Shown here: positions 1 through 7,255 of the stretch, piece by piece
How the letters are laid out: each line of letters starts with the position of its first letter
Position numbering within the stretch: position 1 is the first letter of the stretch
NCBI GenBank assembly: GCA_947471905.1
Contig: CANIZT010000010.1
Coordinates: 1 to 32,164 of the forward strand
Length of the DNA: 32,164 nt
Direction: 5' to 3'
DNA from: Verrucomicrobiaceae bacterium
GTDB taxonomy: Bacteria; Verrucomicrobiota; Verrucomicrobiia; Verrucomicrobiales; Verrucomicrobiaceae
Position numbers and translations under genes: made by a program
Notes under the pieces: model-generated
The model's input: the letters and a program-made list of their open reading frames with translations, nothing else
The model's database searches: none
Told to the model about the DNA's origin: nothing

Positions 1-681
1 GCCTCCGGCACAGGTGTCGCCAAACGCATGCGCAAGGCAGGCACCATCCCCGCCGCACTCTATGGCAGCAAGGTGAAGCCCTCCAATATCCAGGTGCATG
101 GCAAGACTTTCTCGAAGCTCCTCGAAGGCAGCGCCTCGGACAACATCCTCGTCTCTTTGAAGATCGCCGGCCTTGCTGACGATCAGCTGGCCCTCGTTCA
201 GGAAGTGCAGCACGATTACCTGCGCGGTGGCATTCTGCACATCGACTTCCACGCCATCGCTCATGACGAGGAAATTCACGCGAACGTTCCTGTCGTCATC
301 GTTGGCGAAGCGAAAGGTCAGAAGCAGGGCGGCATGGTCGAGGCCATCCATCACGAACTGGAAGTGCGCTGCTTGCCAAAAGATCTCCCGGAAAGCATCC
401 AGATCGATGTTTCGCATCTCGAACTCGACCAGGGCATCCATATCAAGGAAATCAAATTTCCGGCCGGCGTCACCTGCCGCTTGGGTGGCGATGTCGTCAT
501 CGTCATGTGTGAAGAGCCGAAGGTGGAAGCCGAGCCAGAGCCGGTCGCTGCTGCTGCTCCTGCCGCTGGTGCTGCTCCCGCAGCCGGTGCCGCTACTGCT
601 GCTGCAGCCGGTGCGAAACCTGCCGCTGGTGCCAAAGCTGCTGCTCCTGCCGCCGCTGCCAAACCTGCGGCCAAGAAATAA
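1..681 (+). CDS. rplY: 50S ribosomal protein L25, general stress protein Ctc type (5' end cut by window)
   Basis: This is ribosomal protein L25 of the long Ctc/TL5 type, which binds 5S rRNA in the large subunit. The frame is open from base 1, and the first visible residues (A-S-G-T-G-V-A-K-R-M-R-K-A-G-T-I-P-A) match the conserved N-terminal part of L25. The true start therefore lies outside the window, and the ATG at 28 is internal. The conserved IPAALYG segment, the 'LALVQEVQHDYLRGGILHID' region and the second beta domain ('GGMVEAIHHELEVRCLP') are all present. The last 50 or so residues form a low-complexity tail of Ala, Pro, Gly and Lys ending in KK, longer than in many homologues. The gene is followed closely by pth, a common rplY-pth arrangement. 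Confidence 0.93.
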   Translation, partial: ASGTGVAKRMRKAGTIPAALYGSKVKPSNIQVHGKTFSKLLEGSASDNILVSLKIAGLADDQLALVQEVQHDYLRGGILHIDFHAIAHDEEIHANVPVVIVGEAKGQKQGGMVEAIHHELEVRCLPKDLPESIQIDVSHLELDQGIHIKEIKFPAGVTCRLGGDVVIVMCEEPKVEAEPEPVAAAAPAAGAAPAAGAATAAAAGAKPAAGAKAAAPAAAAKPAAKK

Positions 682-741
682 GCCCCGCACCTTTTCCACG
701 ATGTGGCTTCCGGCGCGGATTCAACGAGCAGCGGCTTAAAT

Positions 742-1317
742 GTGCCGCGCCTCATTGTCGGCCTCGGCAATCCCGGCGAAACCTACCGCGACACCCGTCA
801 CAACATTGGCTTCATGGTGCTGGACGAAATCGCTCGACGTTTGGGAACCGCTTTCCGCGAGGAGAAGCGCTGGACGGGTCTTGTGGCGAAATTCACTGGC
901 GGTTATCTACTCAAGCCACTCACCTTCATGAACGACAGTGGTCGTTCGGTGCAATCCGTCGGACATTTCTACAAGACCACTGCTGCGCAGACGCTCGTGG
1001 TTTACGACGATGTCGATCTACCGCTCGGCCGCATGCGGTTCCGCAGCAGTGGCTCTCATGGCGGTCACAATGGCATTCGTTCGCTTATGGCGGCCTTCAG
1101 CACGCAGGATTTTCCACGTTTAAAAGTCGGCATCGCTCCCGCCGATGGCCGTCCTGCCGGCGAACGCATGGTCGGCCATGTGCTCGGCAAATTCAGCGTC
1201 GAGGAGCAGCCCGCGCTGCACGCCGTCATCCAACGCGCCGCTGACGCCGTGCTTTCCGCAGTTGAACGCGGCTTGGACAGCGCCATGAATGTCTTCAACC
1301 GACTACCTGAATCCTAA
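742..1317 (+). CDS. pth: Peptidyl-tRNA hydrolase
   Basis: Pth releases the peptide from peptidyl-tRNA that has dropped off ribosomes, recycling tRNA. I choose the GTG at 742, giving 191 residues. From there N10 (LGNPG) and H20 (RHNIG) fall at exactly the numbers used for the E. coli enzyme. The other landmarks follow: N64 in FMN, D89 in YDDVDLP, and N110 in GGHNGIRS. A longer in-frame GTG at 703 would add 13 residues with no family match. An ATG at 740 is in another frame and reads into a short dead end. There is no clear Shine-Dalgarno site. The gene lies 60 bases after rplY and 19 before rpsF, so the three are probably co-transcribed. Confidence 0.95.
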   Translation: MPRLIVGLGNPGETYRDTRHNIGFMVLDEIARRLGTAFREEKRWTGLVAKFTGGYLLKPLTFMNDSGRSVQSVGHFYKTTAAQTLVVYDDVDLPLGRMRFRSSGSHGGHNGIRSLMAAFSTQDFPRLKVGIAPADGRPAGERMVGHVLGKFSVEEQPALHAVIQRAADAVLSAVERGLDSAMNVFNRLPES

Positions 1318-1336
1318 ACCCCCACCCGCACCACCT

Positions 1337-1627
1337 ATGAACCGCAAATACGAAGCACTCATCGTGCTCGACACCAAAGGCAAAGAAGAAACCATCGACT
1401 CTCTCGTCAGCACCATCAGCAAGGACATGGAAAAGTCCGGCTTGAAGCTCGAGCAGATCGACAACATGGGCAAACGCAAGTTCCCCTTCAACCCGCGCCA
1501 CGTTGAGGCCGGTCACTTCGTGAACATCCAGTTCAGCGGCGAGCCTGCCGGTGTGGACAGCCTGCGCGCCAAGCTGAAGCTCAACGAAAACGTCTACCAG
1601 CAGTACTACCTGAAGCGCAGCGCCTAG
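1337..1627 (+). CDS. rpsF: 30S ribosomal protein S6
   Basis: This is small-subunit protein S6 (96 residues), which binds 16S rRNA in the platform together with S18. The start at ATG 1337 gives the usual opening M-N-R-K-Y-E-A-L-I-V-L-D. The conserved 'DNMGKRKFPFNPRHVEAGHFV' region and the C-terminal 'NENVYQQYYLKR' are typical. An earlier in-frame GTG at 1289 would overlap the end of pth and is rejected. S6 is usually followed by ssb, rpsR or rplI. Here it follows pth and a terminator-like hairpin comes next, so the usual S6-S18-L9 cluster is not present in this window. Confidence 0.95.
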   Translation: MNRKYEALIVLDTKGKEETIDSLVSTISKDMEKSGLKLEQIDNMGKRKFPFNPRHVEAGHFVNIQFSGEPAGVDSLRAKLKLNENVYQQYYLKRSA

Positions 1628-1657
1628 TCCGCCGCTCTCAGCGTCCGTTTCATCATC

Positions 1658-1697
1658 ACCCCGGTGCCGTGTCACGCGCGCATCGGGGTTTTGTTTT
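1658..1697 (+). terminator. Rho-independent terminator after rpsF
   Basis: A 9-bp stem (1658-1666 with 1681-1689, containing one G-T wobble pair) encloses a 14-base loop. The run TTTT-G-TTTT follows directly at 1689-1697. It starts 30 bases after the rpsF stop and precedes pgsA, so it should end the rplY-pth-rpsF transcript. Confidence 0.7.
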
Positions 1698-1720
1698 GAT
1701 GGTCCGTGACAGGCTTGGCG

Positions 1721-1750
1721 TTGACAGCAGGGCCATTCCATCGCTAGACA
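1721..1750 (+). promoter_or_regulatory. Possible sigma-70-like promoter for pgsA
   Basis: A perfect -35 box TTGACA (1721-1726) is followed after 18 bases by TAGACA (1745-1750), which matches TATAAT at only three of six positions. It lies between the rpsF terminator and the pgsA start at 1768, where a new promoter is expected. The weak -10 keeps this tentative. Confidence 0.4.
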
Positions 1751-1767
1751 GAGAGATCGTTGAACCC

Positions 1768-2340
1768 ATGAATCTGCCGAACCAGCTTACTGTCGCCCGT
1801 CTTATACTGACGGCGGTGTTTGTCGTGTGTTTTTACCTGCCAATGGTGCATCACATCTCGATCGCGGCGCTGGTGTTTGGTGTGGCTTCGATCACCGATT
1901 ACTTCGACGGCCGGATCGCGCGTGCGCGCGGCATTGTGACGAATTTTGGCAAACTGTTCGACCCGCTGGCGGACAAGATCCTCATTGCGGCGGCTTTCAT
2001 TCTGCTGGTGGAGCGCGGGGATCTGCCGGCCTGGGTGGCGGTGGTGGTGCTGTCGCGGGAGTTTTTCGTGACGGGCATTCGGCTCATCGCAGCGGGACAG
2101 GGAGCCATCCTGATGGCGGAAAAGCTGGGGAAACACAAAATGCTCTGGCAAATCATTACCGTGAGCTGGTTCCTCGTGAAACAGGCCTCCGACGAGGCTT
2201 TGTTTAGTTTTGCGAAACCGTTTTATGCCGCGACGCCGGGCTGGGTGGCGGACATCATTATTTATTTCACCACTTTCCTGACGCTGGCCTCCGGTTTCAG
2301 CTACTTCTGGAAGAACCGTCAGCTTTTCAACGACGCCTGA
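1768..2340 (+). CDS. pgsA: CDP-diacylglycerol--glycerol-3-phosphate 3-phosphatidyltransferase
   Basis: This membrane enzyme joins CDP-diacylglycerol to glycerol-3-phosphate, the committed step to phosphatidylglycerol. The protein (190 residues from ATG 1768) opens M-N-L-P-N-Q-L-T-V-A-R, the usual PgsA beginning. It carries the full CDP-alcohol phosphotransferase motif: D44, D47-G48, A51-R52, G61, D65 and D69. Several hydrophobic segments follow. A longer in-frame start at 1669 lies inside the rpsF terminator and is rejected. Other CDP-alcohol transferases share the motif, but the N-terminus and length favour PgsA. The RidA-family gene begins 13 bases downstream and is probably in the same operon. 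Confidence 0.9.
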   Translation: MNLPNQLTVARLILTAVFVVCFYLPMVHHISIAALVFGVASITDYFDGRIARARGIVTNFGKLFDPLADKILIAAAFILLVERGDLPAWVAVVVLSREFFVTGIRLIAAGQGAILMAEKLGKHKMLWQIITVSWFLVKQASDEALFSFAKPFYAATPGWVADIIIYFTTFLTLASGFSYFWKNRQLFNDA

Positions 2341-2353
2341 ACCCTTTTACACC

Positions 2354-2815
2354 ATGACTGCTGAACAACAACTCACTGCCCTCGGACTCAGCCTTCCATC
2401 TGCACCGCCACGCGGCGGTGTGTACAAGCCAGTCGTCATCGTTGGCAACGTGGCCTACATTTCCGGTCATGGCCCTTATCTAGGTGATGGGAACTACATC
2501 ACCGGTCGTGTCGGCGCGGATCTCGATCTCGAAGCGGGAAAAGCTGCGGCGCGGCAGACTGGACTCGCGTTGCTGGCAACATTGAAAAGTGAGCTCGGCA
2601 GCCTGGATCGCGTGAAGCGCGTGGTGAAACTGCTCGGCATGGTGAACAGCACGGCAGACTTTCCCGATCATCCCAAGGTCATCAATGGCTGCAGTGAGCT
2701 GTTTGGCGAGGTGTGGGGCGAAGAATACGGTATTGGCGCGCGCAGCGCTGTGGGCATGGGATCACTGCCGGGCAACATCGCGGTGGAGATCGAGGGCATC
2801 TTTGAACTGCATTAA
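2354..2815 (+). CDS. RidA (YjgF/YER057c/UK114) family protein
   Basis: RidA-family proteins are trimeric enzymes. Classical RidA deaminates reactive enamine/imine intermediates made by PLP enzymes. This 153-residue protein belongs to a longer branch (about 150 residues, against about 128 for E. coli RidA). The arginine that binds the substrate carboxylate is present as R130 in 'GARSAVGMGSLPGNIAVEIE'. The N-terminal 'VGNVAYISGHGP' strand is also typical. Because it is not the short RidA form, the exact substrate is uncertain and I give no gene symbol. It starts 13 bases after pgsA and ends just before a strong hairpin. Confidence 0.85.
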   Translation: MTAEQQLTALGLSLPSAPPRGGVYKPVVIVGNVAYISGHGPYLGDGNYITGRVGADLDLEAGKAAARQTGLALLATLKSELGSLDRVKRVVKLLGMVNSTADFPDHPKVINGCSELFGEVWGEEYGIGARSAVGMGSLPGNIAVEIEGIFELH

Positions 2816-2843
2816 AAAACCTGCGCCGTTGCCAGCGCAGGTT
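2814..2843 (-). terminator. Terminator hairpin between convergent genes, strongest for the minus strand
   Basis: A perfect 9-bp stem (AACCTGCGC 2818-2826 with GCGCAGGTT 2835-2843) encloses an 8-base loop. Read on the minus strand it is followed by six T (2819-2814), a textbook rho-independent terminator for the lipoprotein gene ending at 2868. On the plus strand it lies just after the RidA-family stop but lacks a T run, so it may work weakly both ways. Confidence 0.8.
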
Positions 2844-2867
2844 GCTTGATATGAGGCTGGCTGGTTT

Positions 2868-3359
2868 TCAGTACCAACGTGAGCCGATGCCCAGGCCACT
2901 GCCCCAGCCCATCGGTTGACCAAAGCCATAGCCACCACCCCATGGGCGATAGTTGTAGCTGCTGTACGATGGGGTGCTGTTGTAGAACGGGCTGCTGTAG
3001 TAGCTGTTTGAGTAATATGGGTGGCGATAGTACGAACTCGAATAGTAGGTGGGCCGGTAGGCAGAGCTTGAGTAGTACCGGTTCCCGTAGCCTGAACTAC
3101 GGTTCACGTAATAGTAACGATCACGACTGGAGCCGATGGTGTTACCAAGCAAACCACCAAGGAGACCGCCGACGAGCACGCCTTGGACTGGATGACGATT
3201 GCTGAAGAGTCCGCCCAGCAAGGCACCGCCTGCGGCACCATAGAGCGTGCCAGCGCGTTGATTGGGGCCCATATTGTAATAAGGATACTGACAGGAACTC
3301 AGTGTCATTGAAGCACCGACAACTAGAATAACGATGAATCGAAGAGAAGGCGTTTTCAT
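2868..3359 (-). CDS. Tyrosine-rich glycine-zipper lipoprotein
   Basis: This is an uncharacterised predicted lipoprotein of 163 residues. From the ATG at 3359 it has a short signal peptide and lipobox ending in C23 (T-L-S-S-C). An upstream in-frame start at 3416 would bury the signal and is rejected. Residues about 35-75 hold a two-helix glycine zipper ('GAAGGALLGGLF' and 'VLVGGLLGGLLGNTIG'), as in SlyB/OmpA-like glycine-zipper proteins that insert in or bind membranes. After it comes a low-complexity tail with 21 tyrosines, mostly in YY pairs separated by Ser, Arg or Pro, ending in a Gly-rich stretch. The likely location is the outer membrane or periplasm. It is a single-gene unit with its own terminator. 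Function unknown. Confidence 0.8.
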   Translation of the reverse strand: MKTPSLRFIVILVVGASMTLSSCQYPYYNMGPNQRAGTLYGAAGGALLGGLFSNRHPVQGVLVGGLLGGLLGNTIGSSRDRYYYVNRSSGYGNRYYSSSAYRPTYYSSSYYRHPYYSNSYYSSPFYNSTPSYSSYNYRPWGGGYGFGQPMGWGSGLGIGSRWY

Positions 3360-3505
3360 GGATGAATTGAGTGACGTTTGGTAGTAGCGCACACAATCTC
3401 CGACCTTGGCAATCACGAAACATTCAGACTGCGACTGAAAATTTCAGCAGCGATGGAGTGGCTGTGATTTTTATAAGAAGCGCATCACGCAAGCGCTGAT
3501 CCGGT

Positions 3506-4273
3506 TCAGAACGCGATGATCTGGAATGGCCAACTGTCCTTCACCCGTTTTTCGGGCGGAGTGCTCATGAGTTTCTCAAACTGTCGTGCCCATTCGCGAA
3601 TGGCATATTTGGCCTGACCCGAAGGGAACAACTCTTGAGGGAAGAAAAAGAACAGTGTCTTGGCCTCTTCTTTGTCGGCAAATTCGAAGAACGGCTTTCC
3701 CGTCTTTGGCTCGATGAGAACACCTTCGATGGCGATCTTACCGCGTGCTGGTTTGCTGAACACGCCACCAATCATCGGCAACGTCACCAGATCCACAGCC
3801 TCCCTCACCACCAATCCAGAGTACGTATTTGGTTCCCACTCGATGATGGAAAGCTTCAAGGTCATCGCGTCCTTGGAGGGGGCATCCACGACATTGTAAC
3901 GCGATTTTTTGTTGGATTTGAAGACTCCCGCGAATTTCTCACGTGTGTACTCAAGCAGGCTCTTCATCTTATACTCGCGACGCTTGTTGCTAAACTCAAG
4001 CTTGGTGAATTTCTGTTCCATTGGCCGCAACTGATCGGCCACCACCGGGGCGATGTAGATCGATTTCACCTGTTCGGCGGCTTTTTGCACCCGCAGATCC
4101 TTGTTCCACCAGTTGCCGATGAAAGGCGAGCGCTTGCGGTCTTCCTTCAGTTCTGTCCCATGCGGCAGGAAGCCTGAGGGTTTGACATCGACCGCGCTGA
4201 TCACGCTTTTGGCGGTGCGGCAGGAGATCATTAGCCAGGGCAGGAGGAGGAAAATAGCGGTGCGGATCAGCAT
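3506..4273 (-). CDS. Putative lipoprotein resembling DUF3313
   Basis: This is a predicted lipoprotein of 255 residues and unknown function. Starting at ATG 4273 it opens with a hydrophobic signal and a lipobox-like end at C18 (L-M-I-S-C). Longer in-frame starts up to 4393 add a poor N-terminus. The pattern 'KPSGFLPHGTELKED', then 'SIYIAPVVADQ', 'YNVVDAPSKDAMTLKLSI' and 'GKIAIEGVLIEPKTGKPFFEFAD' resembles DUF3313 lipoproteins, in which an SGFL segment and an 'iEg.l.D..tGe' strand recur. That family match comes from memory and is moderate. The gene is divergent from rseP. Confidence 0.7.
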   Translation of the reverse strand: MLIRTAIFLLLPWLMISCRTAKSVISAVDVKPSGFLPHGTELKEDRKRSPFIGNWWNKDLRVQKAAEQVKSIYIAPVVADQLRPMEQKFTKLEFSNKRREYKMKSLLEYTREKFAGVFKSNKKSRYNVVDAPSKDAMTLKLSIIEWEPNTYSGLVVREAVDLVTLPMIGGVFSKPARGKIAIEGVLIEPKTGKPFFEFADKEEAKTLFFFFPQELFPSGQAKYAIREWARQFEKLMSTPPEKRVKDSWPFQIIAF

Positions 4274-4337
4274 TATCAGGAGGATGTTTTTGGTATACGT
4301 GTGAGGCAGCAGGATGACAAATATTTCACAGAGTGGA

Positions 4338-4357
4338 CCGGGATCAAATGATCCGGG
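4338..4357. promoter_or_regulatory. Inverted repeat in the divergent lipoprotein/rseP region
   Basis: GGATCA and TGATCC (4341-4346 and 4349-4354) form 6-bp arms around a 2-base centre. Two more C-G pairs lie outside a single mismatch (4338-4357). It sits between the divergent starts at 4273 and 4480 and has the size of a dimeric repressor site. No regulator is known for it. Confidence 0.3.
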
Positions 4358-4432
4358 CCTCATCACACAAACTTCCCGCATCATTTGCGCCAATCATGAT
4401 GGGATGTTAGCTTTCCGGCCTTGTCTTTCGCT

Positions 4433-4454
4433 GCACCGGCAATTCCGCCGGTGC
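4433..4454 (+). promoter_or_regulatory. Hairpin in the rseP leader
   Basis: GCACCGGC (4433-4440) pairs perfectly with GCCGGTGC (4447-4454) around a 6-base loop, ending 25 bases before the rseP ATG. An 8-bp GC-rich stem is stable. No T run follows it, so it is unlikely to be a terminator. It may affect mRNA stability or translation. Confidence 0.35.
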
Positions 4455-4479
4455 TCCGCCTGATTTTCCCTCCCCCTCT

Positions 4480-6000
4480 ATGGCATGGCTTTCCTCCCTC
4501 GGCACCTTCGGTGAAATTCTCCGTTTCATCATCCTCATCCTGGAGGTGATTTTGGTCTTTAACCTCATGATCGTCGTCCACGAGTGGGGTCATTTCCTTG
4601 CCGCCCGCTGGCGTGGGCTGAAGATCGAGAAGTTCTACATCTGGTTTGGTAAGCCTCTGTGGAAAAAGACCATCAACGGCGTCGAATACGGCCTCGGCAG
4701 CATCCCGGCAGGCGGTTTCGTGGCCCTGCCGCAAATGGCGCCCATGGGCGGTCTTGAAGGCGAAACCAGCACTGAGTCGCTGCCGCCCATCACCCCACTC
4801 GACAAAGCCATCGTCGCGTTTGCGGGTCCATTGTTCAGCTTTTTGTTGGCTTGTTTGTTTGCCACCGCCGTTTGGATGGTCGGCAAGCCCCAAAGCGAAG
4901 CGCATACGACCACCATCGTCGGCCATGTCGAAAAAGGCAGCCCGGCTGAAAAGGTGGGAATCCTGCCTGGCGACAAAATCCTTCAAGTGGACGGCCAGCC
5001 GGTGAAACGCTTCGAAGGTCTCGTGGACAGCGTGCGCTGGGGTATGGTGGCCAGCGAAGGCGACACCATTGCATTTGAAGTAGAGCGTCCCGGCCAAGGC
5101 GTGATGAAATTCAACGTCGATCCCAAAGCCTGGCCGAAGTCTGAAGAAAAAGCCGGGCCGGTTTCCTGGTGGCAGTCCATTTTCAAGCGCCCTGGATTGC
5201 GCGATGTGGGCCTGCAAGGCCAGATGACGCCCATGGTCGGTGGCGTCGCCCCAAACAGTCCGGCGGATGAAGCCGGCATCAAGGCCGATGACCTCGTCCT
5301 ACGTGCAGACGGACTGCAATTGCGCAGCATGGGTGATCTCGGCGATTACATCAAAGCCAACCTTGGCAAGACCATCACACTCGACATCGAACGTGCTGGC
5401 AAGCTCATCCAATTGCCGGTAACACCGCGCATTCCCGATGAAAACAATATGAAGGAAGCCTTGGATGACAAACAGGAGTATCCGATGATCGGTGTCGCTT
5501 GGGATGTCGAAGGCAAACGCATGCCCATCACCATCACCCCATGGGAGCAGATTAGCGACGCCGTCCGCCACATGGGCAACCTCGTCTCCAAGCTGTTCTC
5601 GCCGAAATCCGACCTCAGCCCGGCGCACATGAGCGGCCCCGTCGGTGTTGGCCGCCTCTACTACAAACTCTTCCAGCATCCTGATGGCTGGCGCCTCGTG
5701 CTGTGGTTCAGCGTCGTGTTCAATATCAACCTCGCCATCCTCAACATGATGCCATTCCCCGTGCTAGACGGTGGTCATATCACGATGGCCGCTGCTGAGG
5801 CCATCCGTCGCAAACCACCGCAGGGGCGCATCCTCGAATATGTGCAGACCGCCTGTGCGCTGGCCTTGTTTGGCTTCATCATCTTCGTCACGCTGAAGGA
5901 CACGGGCGACTTTTTTGGCGGGCCGGCCAAGGATGGCAAGACGCTGAAAATCATCTGGAAGTCGAAGGAAGATCGTGCCAAGACCGCCCACGGTTCCTAG
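4480..6000 (+). CDS. rseP: RseP-type site-2 zinc metalloprotease (intramembrane)
   Basis: This intramembrane protease of the M50 family cuts membrane-bound regulators, typically anti-sigma factors, after a first periplasmic cleavage. The 506-residue protein has the zinc motif H34-E-W-G-H38 in its first membrane segment. Two PDZ domains follow (about residues 140-220 and 245-330, each with the 'GSPAEKVGILPGD' or 'NSPADEAGIKADD' signature). The second catalytic motif near the C-terminus is 'LNMMPFPVLDGGH', with D430 as third zinc ligand. Length and layout match RseP (about 450) with extra linker and tail. It is not next to dxr or cdsA as in many bacteria. The glycosyltransferase starts 12 bases after its stop. 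Confidence 0.93.
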   Translation: MAWLSSLGTFGEILRFIILILEVILVFNLMIVVHEWGHFLAARWRGLKIEKFYIWFGKPLWKKTINGVEYGLGSIPAGGFVALPQMAPMGGLEGETSTESLPPITPLDKAIVAFAGPLFSFLLACLFATAVWMVGKPQSEAHTTTIVGHVEKGSPAEKVGILPGDKILQVDGQPVKRFEGLVDSVRWGMVASEGDTIAFEVERPGQGVMKFNVDPKAWPKSEEKAGPVSWWQSIFKRPGLRDVGLQGQMTPMVGGVAPNSPADEAGIKADDLVLRADGLQLRSMGDLGDYIKANLGKTITLDIERAGKLIQLPVTPRIPDENNMKEALDDKQEYPMIGVAWDVEGKRMPITITPWEQISDAVRHMGNLVSKLFSPKSDLSPAHMSGPVGVGRLYYKLFQHPDGWRLVLWFSVVFNINLAILNMMPFPVLDGGHITMAAAEAIRRKPPQGRILEYVQTACALALFGFIIFVTLKDTGDFFGGPAKDGKTLKIIWKSKEDRAKTAHGS

Positions 6001-6012
6001 CCTTCTTCGTTC

Positions 6013-7182
6013 ATGCGCGTCCTCATCCTCGTCGAAAACCTGCCGGTGCCCTTCGACCGGCGTGTGTGGCAGGAAGCCTGTGCGCTGCGCGATGCCGGGC
6101 ATGAGGTGACGGTTATCTGCCCGCAGATGCGTGGCTACACGCAGGCGGAGGAAGTGCTCGAAGGTATCCAAATTTACCGCCACTGGATCAGCGGCGAGGC
6201 CGGATCACTCGGCGGCTTCATCGCCGAATACGCCTCCGCCTTGTGGGGGGAATTCACCTGCGCCCTCAAAGCGTGGAAGCGTGGCGGTTTCGATGTGATC
6301 CATCTCTGCAACCCGCCTGATCTGCTGTTCCTCGTTGCTCTGCCCTTCAAGCTGTTTGCAGGAGTGAAAGTCATCTTCGACGTGCATGACCTCTGGCCCG
6401 AAATGTTCGAGGTCAAGTTCGGCAAACGCGGCCTCATTTACTGGGCCGTGCGCATCGCCGAGCGCTGCACACTCGCTCTCGCCAATGTTGTCATCGCCAC
6501 CAATCAGAGCGTACTGCATGCCGTCAAACAGCGCGGCAAGCTGCGTGATGACCGCGCCTTCATTGTGCGCACCGCTCCTAGCCGCATGAACACCGCCGCA
6601 GCGCCGGATGAATCGCTAAGGAACGGCAAAAAACATCTCGTCGGCTACATCGGCGTCATGGGCAATGCCGATGGTGTCGATTACCTCGTCCGTGCCGCCG
6701 AACACATCATCAAAACACGCCAGCGTGATGATGTGCAGTTCCTCCTCATGGGTTCCGGTCCCGAACATGCGGCCCTGCTCTCGCAGCGTGACCAGCTCGG
6801 CCTGCAAAATCACATCAGCATGCCCGGCCGTGTCAGCGATGAGTTTTTATGCCGCGCCCTGCGCACCATCGATCTCGGCGTCGCCTGCGATCCCATCAAC
6901 GCCTACAACGACCACTGCACCATGAACAAGGTGCTCGAATACATGGCCTTCGCGAAGCCAATGGTCATGTTCGGTACCGTTGAAGGTCGCTACTCCGCCG
7001 GTGATGGTGCCGTTTACGTCATGGAAAACAGCGCCGAAAAGCTCGGCGATGCAATTCTCGACCTCCTCGACGACGAACCACGCCGCAAAACTATTGCCAC
7101 CGCCAGTCACCAGCGTCTCACGCAGGAACTGAACTGGGAACGCAGTGTGGAGCAGTTAGTGGCGGCTTATCAGGCGGCCTAA
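6013..7182 (+). CDS. Glycosyltransferase family 4 protein
   Basis: This is a GT-B fold retaining glycosyltransferase (389 residues) that would use a nucleotide-sugar donor, probably in surface polysaccharide or glycolipid synthesis. The N-terminal domain opens M-R-V-L-I-L-V-E-N and has 'PFDRRVWQEACALRDAGHEVTVICP', 'DVIHLCNPPDLLF' and 'VIFDVHDLWPEMF', as in WbuB-like enzymes. The C-terminal donor domain starts near 'LVGYIGVMGNADGVDYLV' and includes 'KVLEYMAFAKPMVMF', whose Glu is the usual donor-binding residue. It follows rseP by 12 bases and is probably co-transcribed, but the sugar substrate cannot be told from sequence. Confidence 0.9.
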   Translation: MRVLILVENLPVPFDRRVWQEACALRDAGHEVTVICPQMRGYTQAEEVLEGIQIYRHWISGEAGSLGGFIAEYASALWGEFTCALKAWKRGGFDVIHLCNPPDLLFLVALPFKLFAGVKVIFDVHDLWPEMFEVKFGKRGLIYWAVRIAERCTLALANVVIATNQSVLHAVKQRGKLRDDRAFIVRTAPSRMNTAAAPDESLRNGKKHLVGYIGVMGNADGVDYLVRAAEHIIKTRQRDDVQFLLMGSGPEHAALLSQRDQLGLQNHISMPGRVSDEFLCRALRTIDLGVACDPINAYNDHCTMNKVLEYMAFAKPMVMFGTVEGRYSAGDGAVYVMENSAEKLGDAILDLLDDEPRRKTIATASHQRLTQELNWERSVEQLVAAYQAA

Positions 7183-7251
7183 GTCGGTTTCTCGTGGCTA
7201 TTTTGCAGCGAATCGCTCGGATGCCTTGCCAAGCATGACGCTACCGACTTA
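7180..7251 (+). other. Structured intergenic segment before the kinase gene
   Basis: A perfect 9-bp inverted repeat (TAAGTCGGT at 7180-7188, ACCGACTTA at 7243-7251) encloses 54 bases. These contain two smaller hairpins: AGCGA-A-TCGCT (7207-7217) and a 6-bp stem with one bulged C and a 3-base loop (7221-7236). Together they can draw a closed three-way-junction-like fold. The left arm contains the glycosyltransferase stop codon and the right arm ends 4 bases before the kinase GTG. No T run follows. It could be an RNA leader element or a DNA operator pair. Confidence 0.4.
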
Positions 7252-7255
7252 AATC

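Noticed and set aside
3479-3497. Hairpin AGCGC-9-GCGCT after the DUF3313-like gene as a terminator
   Set aside because: Only 5 bp with a 9-base loop and no T run on the minus strand.
4381-5217. Minus-strand open frame reaching into the lipoprotein/rseP gap
   Set aside because: Most of it is antisense to rseP and the protein is His/Gly/Asp-rich without family features.
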